Below are positions 6,235 through 15,953 of a stretch of 64,000 nt of DNA, piece after piece. The position numbers were made by a program, and so were the translations under genes. This stretch comes from Asanoa ishikariensis (lineage in GTDB: Bacteria > Actinomycetota > Actinomycetes > Mycobacteriales > Micromonosporaceae), in the NCBI RefSeq assembly GCF_900107455.1, contig NZ_FNQB01000004.1:320193-384192 (forward strand). The letters are read 5' to 3'. Position 1 is the first letter of the stretch; each line of letters opens with the position of its first letter. The notes under the pieces were generated by a model. The model worked only from the letters and a program-made list of their open reading frames with translations, was not told the origin of the DNA and ran no database searches.

Positions 6235-8523
6235 ATGCGACATCGCAGACGCATGTTCCGGAGGCTGGCCGCCTTGGTCGCGGCGACCGTCGTCGCTCAG
6301 GTGGCGTTCTTCGGCACACCCGCCGCTGCCAACACCGACCGCTGGGAGGCCGCGGTCGCGGCGGTGCCCGGCACCAAGTACGCCCGGGACGCCAAGGCCT
6401 ACATCACCGAGGCGGTCGAGGCGCTGCGGCCGCACATCAGGGGCAGTGAGGACAAGAAGGAAAGCCGCATCGACCAGGTGCTGGCCGATGTCGGCATCCG
6501 TTACTTCGACGGGGCCCGGCTCAACGGCTTCGAAGACGCTGACAAGGCGTTCGGCAACCTCGAGAAGTTCGGCGACTTCGTCGAGGAGCGACTGGACGAC
6601 GGGCTCAGCGGTACCAAGGAACAGGATCACATCGCCGCGCTGGTGAAGAGCCTGACCGCGGTCCGGCAGCTCGCCGATGCGGCCGTCCAGGACGCCGAGG
6701 CGACCATCGGGCCGTTCCGGGCGAACCCGAAGCCGACACCGGTCCCCGAGGGCCTGGACAAGGCGTTCAAGGACCTGCGCGACGCGCGGGAAGACCTCGC
6801 CGAGGCCGACGAGGAGTTCCGCGACGCCGACGTCGAGGACGCGATCGAGCACGCCGCCGAGGCGTGGGCGAGCGGATTCAAGGTTCTCAAGCAGTTCGGC
6901 ATCACGTACACGGGAGACCGTGACGCGGACGGCGTCGTCGACGGGGTGGAGCTGCGTTTCGGGTCCAGCCCGCTGCTTGTCGACTCGGACCGCGACGAGC
7001 TGACCGACAAGTTCGAGATCACCCAGCTCGTCGGATTTACGCGGCCGAACTCCTACGACACCGACGCTGACGCGATCTCGGACGCCGCCGAGGACGTCGA
7101 CCAGGATGGTCTGACCAACCTGGACGAGCAGCGGATCGGCACCTCACCCACGAATCCCGACACCGACGGCGACGGGGTCAACGACGGCACCGAGGTCAGC
7201 CGGGGCAGCAACCCGCTCGTGGCCGACCAGCCGCGTGGCCCGCCGCTGCCGGGCGACGTCCCTCCGATCAACCCGCAGCCCACCGGTGTCGACACCGACG
7301 GTGACGGGGTTCCGGACCTTGTCGAAGAGGACAACGGGTCCGACCCGGCCAAGCCCGACACCGACGGCGACGGCCTCTCCGACGGCACCGAGCTCGACTA
7401 CCTGATCAGCGCGCTCTTCCAGGACACCGACGGCGACGGCCTGCGCGACGACTACGAGATCGCCAACGCCGAGTCGCAGGGGCTGCACCCGAGCCAGTTC
7501 GACGAGCAGATCAGCAAGTGGACGTACGTCAGCGACTTCCTGCTCGGGATGTTCGCCGGCGACTTCGCCGAGAAAGACTCGATGGCCTGGCTGGCCGGCA
7601 ACCTCTGCGGCGGCGGGCTCAGCGTCATTCCGGTGGTCGGCTGGATTCTCGGCGGACTCGCCGACATCCGCGACACCATCGCCGCGCTCATCCACGCCGA
7701 CTGGGTCAGCGCGGGCCTGAGCATCCTCGGCGTCATCCCGTACGTCGGCGACGCGGTCAGCATCCCGGCCAAGGTCGTCAAGTTCGTCAACAAGTACGCG
7801 CACCGGCTCATGGCGGCGGCGCGCTACGTCGCCAAGTACGACAAGATCCCGGACACCGTCAAGGAGCTCACCTACGAGCTCATGATGCCCGAGGTCTGGA
7901 ACTACCTCGTCGTCGAGCAGGTCGAGGAGCCGGCCGGCCTCGTCTCGGTGGCGGTGGCCAGCAGCCGGGTCTCCAAGGGGAACTTCGACCGGCTGCTCAA
8001 CGGCAAGCGGACCGACCTCAAGCGGCTGCAGGAGATGATGACCGACGGGCCGCACGAGAACGGCCCGAAGGTCGCCTGGGCATACGGCTGGACCGACGGC
8101 GAGGACAACTTCGCCGAGATGATGCAGGGCATCGGCCGCCCGGGCGAGCGGACCTTCGACGTCAAGAAGCCGGACAGTCCCGACTTCAAAGGCCCGCGCG
8201 AAGTCGACTACGCCGAGGAGACCGACGAGGGCTGGATCTTCCACGAGGTCAAGTCCGGCTTCGCTTTCAGCTCTGGGCGGATCTTGGAACAGGTCGACCA
8301 GTGCAAGAAGGACGCCTGGTACCAGGATCGCGCGAACCAGGACTCGATCAAGCAAGCCAATCAGGACAAGATGAAGGGCAAGGGTGTCAAGAAGGTCCAC
8401 TGGCACTTCGTGGCGAGCGGCAGCGGACAGCCCAACGTGAACGACCTCGGCATGTCCGAGGAGCTTTACAACTGCCTGAAAGAGAACAACATCACCTACA
8501 CTATTCACTTCCCGGCGGACTGA
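6235..8523 (+). CDS. Secreted polymorphic-toxin-like protein with Ca-binding repeats and REase-fold C-terminus
   Basis: A 762-residue secreted protein. A signal peptide (MRHRRRMFRRLAALVAATVV, cleavage after AAA near 33) leads to a helical, acidic N-domain. About five thrombospondin type-3-like calcium repeats (DxDxDGxxD) lie at about 224-412. Residues about 450-525 are a Gly/hydrophobic pre-toxin region (LSVIPVVGWILGGLADI, LGVIPYVGDAVS) seen just before toxin tips of polymorphic toxins. The C-terminal 150 residues carry a PD-(D/E)XK pattern: Asp658 in REVDYAEE, then Glu671 and Lys673 in HEVKSGF, with a following Gln helix. The start is set by GGGGGAACGAG and the signal peptide. A small gene downstream is the likely immunity partner. 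A secreted nuclease toxin is inferred. Confidence 0.72.
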   Translation: MRHRRRMFRRLAALVAATVVAQVAFFGTPAAANTDRWEAAVAAVPGTKYARDAKAYITEAVEALRPHIRGSEDKKESRIDQVLADVGIRYFDGARLNGFEDADKAFGNLEKFGDFVEERLDDGLSGTKEQDHIAALVKSLTAVRQLADAAVQDAEATIGPFRANPKPTPVPEGLDKAFKDLRDAREDLAEADEEFRDADVEDAIEHAAEAWASGFKVLKQFGITYTGDRDADGVVDGVELRFGSSPLLVDSDRDELTDKFEITQLVGFTRPNSYDTDADAISDAAEDVDQDGLTNLDEQRIGTSPTNPDTDGDGVNDGTEVSRGSNPLVADQPRGPPLPGDVPPINPQPTGVDTDGDGVPDLVEEDNGSDPAKPDTDGDGLSDGTELDYLISALFQDTDGDGLRDDYEIANAESQGLHPSQFDEQISKWTYVSDFLLGMFAGDFAEKDSMAWLAGNLCGGGLSVIPVVGWILGGLADIRDTIAALIHADWVSAGLSILGVIPYVGDAVSIPAKVVKFVNKYAHRLMAAARYVAKYDKIPDTVKELTYELMMPEVWNYLVVEQVEEPAGLVSVAVASSRVSKGNFDRLLNGKRTDLKRLQEMMTDGPHENGPKVAWAYGWTDGEDNFAEMMQGIGRPGERTFDVKKPDSPDFKGPREVDYAEETDEGWIFHEVKSGFAFSSGRILEQVDQCKKDAWYQDRANQDSIKQANQDKMKGKGVKKVHWHFVASGSGQPNVNDLGMSEELYNCLKENNITYTIHFPAD

Positions 8524-8537
8524 CTGATCGCAGCGTT

Positions 8538-8564
8538 GCGGGCCGGGCCACGTGCCCGGCCCGC
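8538..8564 (+). promoter_or_regulatory. Strong hairpin between toxin and putative immunity gene
   Basis: An 11-bp perfect stem (8538-8548 with 8554-8564, loop CACGT) sits 14 bases after the toxin stop and 32 bases before the next start. It could terminate or attenuate toxin transcripts, or stabilise the 3' end. No T-run follows. Confidence 0.55.
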
Positions 8565-8595
8565 ACCTTCGGACCACGTACGTGAGGACGCAGGA

Positions 8596-9090
8596 ATGAC
8601 CTCTTCGCCTTTCGCGGTGCCGGGCGTCGAACCGCAGGCCGGCTCCGCGGATCAGGGCAGTGTCGGCTACCGCGGCGACCAGTTCGCCGGCCTTCCCGCG
8701 GTCGCGGCCGTCCTCGACGGCCTCCCGGCGGAGCTGATCGCGCTGGCCGGTCCGGCCGAGACCCGGGAGGAATACCCGATCGGCCGCCAGGCACTGACGG
8801 AGCAGGTCTACGTGTCGACCGACGACGGCCTGCGATGGGGTCTCGGGTTCGCCGACGAGGTGGGCTTCCTGGTCCAGCCGAGCAAGGGCCGCATCCCCGA
8901 GGACCTGATCGAGAAGGCGCTCGCCGAGCAACCGGGCGTAGCGTCCGTGTTCCATTACGACCGGGAGTCCTTCGAGGCGGAGACCTCGGAGCTACTGCGC
9001 GCGGACGAGATGATGGCCCGCTGGCTGGCGGCCATTTTCACCGCACACCAGGCGTACGCCAGCCACCTCGGGCGGGAGCTTCCCTACTGA
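8596..9090 (+). CDS. Putative immunity protein of the upstream toxin
   Basis: A 164-residue acidic, soluble protein without signal peptide or membrane segment. It does not match a family I can name with certainty. The middle (TEQVYVSTDDGLRWGLGFADEVGFLVQPSKGRIPEDLIEKAL) looks like an alpha/beta domain, and the C-terminus is helical. The start is supported by GAGGACGCAGGA just upstream. It follows the toxin gene directly on the same strand. Its small size, acidity and position are the usual signs of an immunity gene. Function is inferred from context only. Confidence 0.55.
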   Translation: MTSSPFAVPGVEPQAGSADQGSVGYRGDQFAGLPAVAAVLDGLPAELIALAGPAETREEYPIGRQALTEQVYVSTDDGLRWGLGFADEVGFLVQPSKGRIPEDLIEKALAEQPGVASVFHYDRESFEAETSELLRADEMMARWLAAIFTAHQAYASHLGRELPY

Positions 9091-9170
9091 CGCCGTCAGT
9101 TCAAGAGCCGACACCATGACATTCATCGTGACGGCTACGCTCGAAGCTGACCGCGACCGGGGGGAACCCA

Positions 9171-10748
9171 TTGACGTCTTCGCCACGTTGGCTGCCTGGT
9201 GAGCGTCAAGCGGACTTCTCGCCCGACGGCATCGTCGACTGTGTACGACGCTTTCGCGAGCCCGTTCATGTCGTACGCGGCCAGGCCGGCTACGAGCCCG
9301 GGCTCGGGATCGGTGGACACCTGGCCGCGGACGGCGCATTCGAGCTGCTCGGCACGCTGCCTGCGCTCTACCCGGAATGGCTCGGCGACCGCTCCTTCAA
9401 CCGCACCCACGGCGTCCGGTTCCCCTACATCGCGGGGGAGATGGCCAACGGCATCGCCACCGTCGCCTCGGTCGTCGCGATGGCCCGCGCGCGGATGCTC
9501 GGCTTCTTCGGCGCCGCCGGTCTTCCGCTGCCAGCCGTCGAACGCGCGGTAGGCGAGCTGAGTCGCGAGCTGCGGGGCACCGACAACTGGGGCGTCAACC
9601 TGATTCACACCCCGGGCACACCCGAGCTCGAAGACGGCCTGGTCGACCTGCTCCTGAAAGCCGCCGTGCCCAAGGTGTCCGTGTCCGCCTACATGGATCT
9701 CACCCCGGCCGTCGTGCGCTGTGCGGTCGCGGGCCTGAGACCGGACGGCCGCGCCCGGCACCTGTTCGCGAAGGTCTCCCGGCCCGAGGTCGCCGCCAAG
9801 TTCCTGTCGCCGGCGCCACCCGAGATCCTGCGTGCGCTCCTGGAACGCGGGCAGATCACCAGAGCCGAGGCCGACCTGGCAAGAAAGGTCCCGCTCGCCG
9901 AAGACATCACTGTGGAGGCCGACAGCGGCGGCCACACCGACAACCGGCCGCTGGCCGTGGTGCTTCCCGCGATCCGGGCCTTGCGGGACGAGTTGGTCCG
10001 CCGCCACGGCTACACCCGCCCCATCAGGGTCGGCGCCGCCGGCGGGCTGGGCGATCCAGCCGGTGTCGCGGCCGCGTTCGCCGCTGGTGCCGCCTACGTC
10101 GTGACCGGCACGATCAACCAGCTCTCCCGCGAGGCGGGACTCTCCGACGCGGCCAAAGCGCTGCTCGCCGAAGCGGACCTGGCCGACGTCACCATGGCTC
10201 CCGCCGCCGACATGTTCGAGTACGGCATCAAGGTGCAGGTGCTGCGACGCGGCACAATGTTCGCCGCCCGCGCCGGACAGCTCTACGAGACCTACCTGGC
10301 CTGTCCGACCCTTGACGACGTCCCGGACGCGACGCGCGAGCGCATCGAGAAGGACATCCTGCGCGGGACCTTTGACGACTGCTGGAAGCAGACCCGCCAG
10401 TTCTGGCTCGAACGCGACCCGGCCGAGGCGGACCGCGCCGAGCACGATCCCCGCCACCGCATGGCGCTGGTCTTCCGTTCCTATCTCGGGCTGTCGAGCC
10501 GGTGGGCCATCACCGGCGAGCCGACCAGGCAGACCGACTACCAGATTTGGTGCGGCCCAGCGATCGGTGCGTTCAACCGCTGGGTCGCCGGCAGCCCGCT
10601 CGCGGAACCCGCGCATCGAACGGTCACCCAGATCGCGCTCAACCTGCTCGAAGGTGCGGCCGTGGTGACACGTGCGCACCAGCTACGTTCCTACGGCGTC
10701 GCGGTGCCCGACGAGGCCTTCGCCCCGCGCCCGCGTCTGCTGTCGTGA
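9171..10748 (+). CDS. pfaD: PfaD-like FMN enoyl reductase of a PUFA-type synthase
   Basis: A 525-residue cytosolic FMN-dependent trans-enoyl reductase of the PfaD/2-nitropropane dioxygenase family. It reduces selected double bonds on acyl-ACP in PUFA synthases and trans-AT PKSs. The TIM-barrel motifs are present: RFPYIAGEMANGIATVASV, GVNLIHTPGTPE, and the family-typical FMN loop ADSGGHTDNRP, then VGAAGGLGDP and AAYVVTGTINQ. The TTG start at 9171 is preceded by GGGGGGAA. The next gene starts 9 bases after its stop, so it heads the synthase operon. Reductase-first order resembles the pfa1-pfa2-pfa3 operons of myxobacteria. Confidence 0.9.
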   Translation: MTSSPRWLPGERQADFSPDGIVDCVRRFREPVHVVRGQAGYEPGLGIGGHLAADGAFELLGTLPALYPEWLGDRSFNRTHGVRFPYIAGEMANGIATVASVVAMARARMLGFFGAAGLPLPAVERAVGELSRELRGTDNWGVNLIHTPGTPELEDGLVDLLLKAAVPKVSVSAYMDLTPAVVRCAVAGLRPDGRARHLFAKVSRPEVAAKFLSPAPPEILRALLERGQITRAEADLARKVPLAEDITVEADSGGHTDNRPLAVVLPAIRALRDELVRRHGYTRPIRVGAAGGLGDPAGVAAAFAAGAAYVVTGTINQLSREAGLSDAAKALLAEADLADVTMAPAADMFEYGIKVQVLRRGTMFAARAGQLYETYLACPTLDDVPDATRERIEKDILRGTFDDCWKQTRQFWLERDPAEADRAEHDPRHRMALVFRSYLGLSSRWAITGEPTRQTDYQIWCGPAIGAFNRWVAGSPLAEPAHRTVTQIALNLLEGAAVVTRAHQLRSYGVAVPDEAFAPRPRLLS

Positions 10749-10757
10749 GGAGGACCA

Positions 10758-13700
10758 ATGGTGCCGATCGCCGTTGTCGGGATCGCGGCTCTGATGCCCG
10801 GCGCGCGGGACACGGCCGAGTACTGGCGCAACATCGTCACCGGCCAGGACCTGATCACCGACGTGCCGAAAGACCGCTGGCCCTCCGACGAGTTCTACGA
10901 CCCTGACCCTTCGACGCCCGACACGACGTACAGCCGCCGGGGTGCGTTCCTGCCCGAGATCGAGTTCGATCCGCTCGCCCACGGGCTGCCGCCGTCCACA
11001 CTCGAGGCGATCGACCCCGCGCAGCTTTTGGGTCTGACCGTCGCGGACGCACTGCTGGCCGATCTGGACCGCAACCTGGCCGGCCCGCTCGACCGCGAGC
11101 GCGTCAGCGTCATCCTCGGCAGCTCCACACTCAGCCGCGTCGGCACGATGGACGCCCGCATCCAGCGCCCGGTGTGGCTCAAAGCCCTGCGGGAGCAGGG
11201 TATCGAGGAATCCCTGGCCCAGCAGGTCTGCGACCGGATCGCCGAACAGTACGTGCCCTGGCAGGAGGACTCGTTCCCCGGCCTGCTCTCCAATGTGGTG
11301 GCCGGCCGGATCGCGAACCGCCTCGACCTGCACGGCACGAGCTGCACCGTCGACGCCGCCTGCGCGAGCTCACTCGCGGCGGTCTCGGCCGCGGTGAACG
11401 AGCTCGCGCTGGGCACCGCGGACCTGGTCGTCACCGGCGGGGTGGACGCGACGAACAACCCGCTGATGTACGTGTGCTTCAGCAAGACGCCGGCCCTGTC
11501 TCCGACCGGCGACGCCCGCCCGTTCTCCGACGACGCCGACGGCACGTTGCTGGGCGAGGGCCTGGCGATGTTGGCACTCAAGCGGTTGGACACCGCCGAG
11601 CGCGACGGTGACCGGGTCTACGCCGTGATCCGTGGGCTCGGCACCTCGTCGGACGGCCGGGGTGGCGCCATCTACGCGCCGATGCCCGAGGGACAGGTGC
11701 GGGCGCTGCGACGCGCGTACGACGCCGCCGGTTACGGCCCCGACACCGTGGAGTTGGTGGAGGCACACGGCACCGCGACCCGCGCCGGCGACGCCGCCGA
11801 GTTCGAGTCGCTCCGGCACGTCTTCGGCGCGACCGGACGGCCCGACACCGGATGGTGCGCGCTCGGGAGCGTCAAGTCCCAGATCGGGCACACGAAGGCG
11901 GCGGCGGGAGCAGCCGGGCTGATCAAAGCCGTGCTCGCACTGCACCAACGCGTCCTCCCGCCGACCATCAAGGTGCGCGCACCCAGCCCAGGACTGGGCA
12001 TCGAGGACAGCCCCTTCTACCTGAACACCACCGCGCGCCCCTGGACTCAGAACCCGGACCACCCGCGCCGGGCGTCCGTCTCGAGCTTCGGCTTCGGTGG
12101 CGCCAACTACCACGTCACCCTTGAAGAACACGCACACCTGGACACGCGCGCGGGCTTCGACCCCGGCCAGCCAAATCGGCTGGCGACGGTGGCGCGCGAC
12201 AAGGGCAAGGCCGCCGACCCGGGCCGGATCGCATTCGTCTTCCCAGGGCAGGGATCGCAGTACGTCGGCATGGGCGACGACATCGCGATGGCCTTCCCGG
12301 AGGCGCAGGAAGTGTGGGACCTCGCGGCCGGGCTCCGCCTGCACGACGTCGTCTTCCCTCCACCCGCCTTCACCGACGAGCAGCGTGCCGCCCAGCAACG
12401 GCGACTCACCGACACCCGATGGGCCCAACCGGCCCTCGCCGCGCACAGCCTCTCCCTGCTCGCGCTGCTGACGTCGATCGGCGTCAAGCCGGACTGCGTG
12501 GCCGGCCACAGTCTCGGCGAGCTCGTCGCACTGCACGCGGCCGGCGTCATGGACGCCGACAGCCTGCTGCGTCTGGCCCAGCACCGGGGTGAGCTGCTGG
12601 CCCGGATCGACACCGAACCCGGCGCGATGCTGGCCGTGAGCGCTGACGCGGACGCGGTCGCATCGGCGATCGGGGAGGCTGACGCCTGGATCGCGAACCT
12701 CAACGCACCGCGGCAGACCGTCGTATCGGGGAGCGTGCGCGCGATCGAGGCACTGCGAGAGGGGCTGGCCGCGCGCGGAATCGCGGCGATCCGCCTCAAC
12801 GTGTCGGCGGCCTTCCACAGCCCCATGGCCGGCTCGGCCGAGGCGCCGCTGCGGGAGTTCCTTGAGAAGCTCGACGTGACCGCGCCGCGCATCGACGTCT
12901 ACGGGAACACCGACGCGGCGCTCTACGGCGATGACATTCGCGGCACGCTCGCGAGACAGGTCGCCGCGCCGGTCAGGTTCCTCGACCAGATCGAGGCGAT
13001 GTACGCCGACGGCGTGCGCACCTTCATCGAGGTCGGCGCCGGATCCGCGCTCACCGGCCTGATCGGACAGATCCTCGGCGACCGCGAGCACCTGGCCGTC
13101 AGCCTCGACCGGCGTGGCCGCGACGGGGTCTCCGCGTGGCACGAGGCCCTCGGCCGGCTCGCGGTGCGCGGCGTGCCGATGCACCTGATCCCGGACCGCA
13201 GCGATGAGCCACCCCAGGACCGGCCCCGGATGACAGTGCGGGTCAACGGATCCGGCTATGTTCCGCCCACCCCTGTTCGCCGGTCGCCGGCGCCCAAACG
13301 CGTGGAGGCCCCCGCCCCGATGACCGAGCCCGAACCGAACGCCCAGTGGTTGGCCGCGGTGCAGGAGGTGCAGCGCCAGACCGCCGAGGCGCACATGCAC
13401 TTCCAGCGCGTACTCGCGGAATCGCACCAGGCCTTCCTCCAGATGGCCGAGAACACCTTCGCGACCTTCACCGGCCAACAAGCACCACCTCAGCGCGTCG
13501 CCCCGGCGCCTGTCCTCATGCCACCGGCACCCGAACCGCCGATCGTGCGGCAGCACATCCCCGAGCCTGAGCCGCCGGTCCCGGCCGCGACCACCGAACC
13601 CGTGAGCCTCGCGCTGCTGCTATCCGTCGTCGCCGACAAGACCGGCTACCCGGTGGACATGCTCGACGGTGGCATGGACCTGGCCGCCGACCTGGGCATC

Positions 13701-15953
13701 GACTCGATCAAGAAGGTCGAGATCTTCGCGGCGGTACGCGAGCGCACCCACGGCCTGCCACCCACCGACTCGCCGCAGATGGCCGACCTGTTCCAGGCCC
13801 GCACCCTCGACGAGGTCATCCGCCTGGCGAGCGGCCATCCCACGACCCCGACGGTGGTGGTACGCCGATTACAGGTCCAGCCGGTCTCCGCACCGGCTTC
13901 CGGACGGGAATTGGCGGGCCTGCGCCAGGGCCCGATCGCCGTCATCGACGACGGCAGCGAACTCGCCGCTGCCGTCGTCGCCCACCTCGAAGCGCACGCG
14001 ATCACCGCCACGGTCGAGGAGGCGCCGCCGCCCGACGTGTGGGGCGTGATCCTGCTCGGCAGAGACAACCACGCCGCCTTCCGCGCCGCGCGCACGGTGG
14101 CCGCCACCATGGGAGAGCGCGGCGGCGTCTTCGTGACCGTGCAGGACACCGGCGGCAGCTTCGGCCTGGCGGATCCTGACCCGCGCCAGTGCCGGTCGGG
14201 CGGCCTCGCGGCGCTGGCGAGGACCGCCGCGAAGGAGTGGCCAGCGGCGGCGGTCAAGGCCATCGACTGCCAACGCGGCGACCGGCACGCCGACGCCATC
14301 GCCAAAGCGCTCGTCGACGAGTTGCTGACCGGCGGCCCCACCCTCGATGTGGGCCTGCGCGCCGACGGCACCCGCTGGACCCTCGCCGAGAGCGACGTGG
14401 CACCACGACCCGGGGATGACCTGAACATCACCCGCGAGTCGGTCCTGGTCGTCTCCGGCGGTGCCCGTGGCGTCACCGCCGCCGGGCTGCGCGCGCTGGC
14501 GGCACAGCGCCAGCCACGCATGCTGCTGCTCGGACGCACCACCCTCGCCGCCGAGCCCGAGTTCCTGGCGGGCGCCCGCGACGAGTCATCGGTGACCCGC
14601 CTGCTGGCCGAACGTCAGCCCGCCAAACCGGCACAGCTCGCCGCCCAGGCACGCATGATCCTGGCGCGCCGTGAGGTGCGGGCGACGCTGGCCGACCTCG
14701 AACGGGCCGGATCCACGGTGCGCTACGCCGCCCTCGACATCACCGACCGCCCCGCGTTGACCAGCGAGCTCGACCGCGCACGTCAGGAGTGGGGACCGGT
14801 CACCGGCCTCATCCACGGCGCCGGCGTCCTCGCGGACAGACGCATCGCGGACAAGACCGACGACGACTTCGACCGCGTCTACGCGACGAAGGTCGCGGGC
14901 CTGGAAGCCCTGCTGGACGCGACCGCGAACGATCCGCTCGACGTGCTGTTCCTGTTCTCCTCCGTCGCGGCCCGCTACGGCAACGCCGGGCAGTGCGACT
15001 ACGCGATGGCCAACGAGGTCCTCAACCACATGGCGAGCGCCGAGCAACGGCGGCGACCGTCCTGCCGGGTGCGCGCAATCGGCTGGGGTCCGTGGGACGC
15101 GGGCATGGTCACCGCCGCGCACGCGGCACACTTCAAGAGCCTCGGCATACCGCTGATCCCGCGTGACCAGGGTGCGCAAGCGTTCGTCACCGAGCTGAGC
15201 ACCGCCGACGGTGCCACGACGGTCCTCCTGGCCGCCGCGGACGGCCGCACCCAGACGGTCGACAAGGCAACGCACGGCTTCCTGGCTGACCACGCTCCGG
15301 CCGGGGTGCCGGTGCTCCCGCTGGCGATGGTCATCGAGTGGTTCTCGGCGCACGAACGCTCCCTGGCCGACGTCCGCGTACTGCACCGGGTCGACCTCCC
15401 CGACCTCAGCGGCCGGTTCGACATCGACGGAGGCGATGACCTCCGGCTGACCTCGGCCACCGGCCGCGTGCACTTCGCGGCACGCAGGGCCCAAAACGCG
15501 GCGGCCCGGCGCTGGACCACACCCGAAGCCTTGGGCGACCCGATCACCACGGCGTACGCCTCACCCGCGCTGTTCCACGGCCCCGACTTCCAGGTCCTGC
15601 GCAGGGTGAGCCTGTCACCGCACGGAGCCGAGGCAGACGTCGTCGGCGTGCGGGTGATGGGCTGGCCCGGCACCTGGCAGACCGACCCGGCCGCGATCGA
15701 CGGCGCGCTGCAGGCGGCGGTCCTGTGGGCCGCGCACACCACCGGCCACGCCACATTGCCGATGGGCGTCGACGCGCTGCACGTCCACCGCCCGGGACCC
15801 GCCCCCGGACCGCTGCGCTGCGTCGTGCGTGCCGGCTCCCGCACCACGGACCAGACCCGCTGCGACATCGCCCTGCTCGACGAGGACGGCGAGGTCCGCA
15901 CCGAGTTGCTGGGCGTGCGTCTCGTCCGCCGCCCCGACCTGGCACCGGCGTGA
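10758..15953 (+). CDS. pfaA: PfaA-like polyketide synthase: KS-AT-ACP-KR-DH
   Basis: A 1731-residue iterative type I synthase. KS (1 to about 430): Cys202 in DAACASS, with His in VEAHGTAT and [10 protein letters not shown] (about 490-800): VFPGQGSQ and Ser585 in GHSLGE. A coiled Pro-rich linker (about 830-935) follows. A single ACP has Ser983 in [12 protein letters not shown] (about 1060-1480): [11 protein letters not shown] nucleotide loop and YAMAN catalytic motif. The C-terminus (about 1495-1731) is a double-hotdog PKS-type DH with His in [11 protein letters not shown] and the DGALQ aspartate. PUFA synthases usually have five or more tandem ACPs, so the single ACP is unusual and suggests lower flux or a different product. 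The stop overlaps the next start (GTGA). Confidence 0.92.
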   Translation: MVPIAVVGIAALMPGARDTAEYWRNIVTGQDLITDVPKDRWPSDEFYDPDPSTPDTTYSRRGAFLPEIEFDPLAHGLPPSTLEAIDPAQLLGLTVADALLADLDRNLAGPLDRERVSVILGSSTLSRVGTMDARIQRPVWLKALREQGIEESLAQQVCDRIAEQYVPWQEDSFPGLLSNVVAGRIANRLDLHGTSCTVDAACASSLAAVSAAVNELALGTADLVVTGGVDATNNPLMYVCFSKTPALSPTGDARPFSDDADGTLLGEGLAMLALKRLDTAERDGDRVYAVIRGLGTSSDGRGGAIYAPMPEGQVRALRRAYDAAGYGPDTVELVEAHGTATRAGDAAEFESLRHVFGATGRPDTGWCALGSVKSQIGHTKAAAGAAGLIKAVLALHQRVLPPTIKVRAPSPGLGIEDSPFYLNTTARPWTQNPDHPRRASVSSFGFGGANYHVTLEEHAHLDTRAGFDPGQPNRLATVARDKGKAADPGRIAFVFPGQGSQYVGMGDDIAMAFPEAQEVWDLAAGLRLHDVVFPPPAFTDEQRAAQQRRLTDTRWAQPALAAHSLSLLALLTSIGVKPDCVAGHSLGELVALHAAGVMDADSLLRLAQHRGELLARIDTEPGAMLAVSADADAVASAIGEADAWIANLNAPRQTVVSGSVRAIEALREGLAARGIAAIRLNVSAAFHSPMAGSAEAPLREFLEKLDVTAPRIDVYGNTDAALYGDDIRGTLARQVAAPVRFLDQIEAMYADGVRTFIEVGAGSALTGLIGQILGDREHLAVSLDRRGRDGVSAWHEALGRLAVRGVPMHLIPDRSDEPPQDRPRMTVRVNGSGYVPPTPVRRSPAPKRVEAPAPMTEPEPNAQWLAAVQEVQRQTAEAHMHFQRVLAESHQAFLQMAENTFATFTGQQAPPQRVAPAPVLMPPAPEPPIVRQHIPEPEPPVPAATTEPVSLALLLSVVADKTGYPVDMLDGGMDLAADLGIDSIKKVEIFAAVRERTHGLPPTDSPQMADLFQARTLDEVIRLASGHPTTPTVVVRRLQVQPVSAPASGRELAGLRQGPIAVIDDGSELAAAVVAHLEAHAITATVEEAPPPDVWGVILLGRDNHAAFRAARTVAATMGERGGVFVTVQDTGGSFGLADPDPRQCRSGGLAALARTAAKEWPAAAVKAIDCQRGDRHADAIAKALVDELLTGGPTLDVGLRADGTRWTLAESDVAPRPGDDLNITRESVLVVSGGARGVTAAGLRALAAQRQPRMLLLGRTTLAAEPEFLAGARDESSVTRLLAERQPAKPAQLAAQARMILARREVRATLADLERAGSTVRYAALDITDRPALTSELDRARQEWGPVTGLIHGAGVLADRRIADKTDDDFDRVYATKVAGLEALLDATANDPLDVLFLFSSVAARYGNAGQCDYAMANEVLNHMASAEQRRRPSCRVRAIGWGPWDAGMVTAAHAAHFKSLGIPLIPRDQGAQAFVTELSTADGATTVLLAAADGRTQTVDKATHGFLADHAPAGVPVLPLAMVIEWFSAHERSLADVRVLHRVDLPDLSGRFDIDGGDDLRLTSATGRVHFAARRAQNAAARRWTTPEALGDPITTAYASPALFHGPDFQVLRRVSLSPHGAEADVVGVRVMGWPGTWQTDPAAIDGALQAAVLWAAHTTGHATLPMGVDALHVHRPGPAPGPLRCVVRAGSRTTDQTRCDIALLDEDGEVRTELLGVRLVRRPDLAPA

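Noticed and set aside
11370-13556. Long minus-strand frame opposite the PfaA-like gene
   Set aside because: Shadow of the KS-AT region; no domain or ribosome site.
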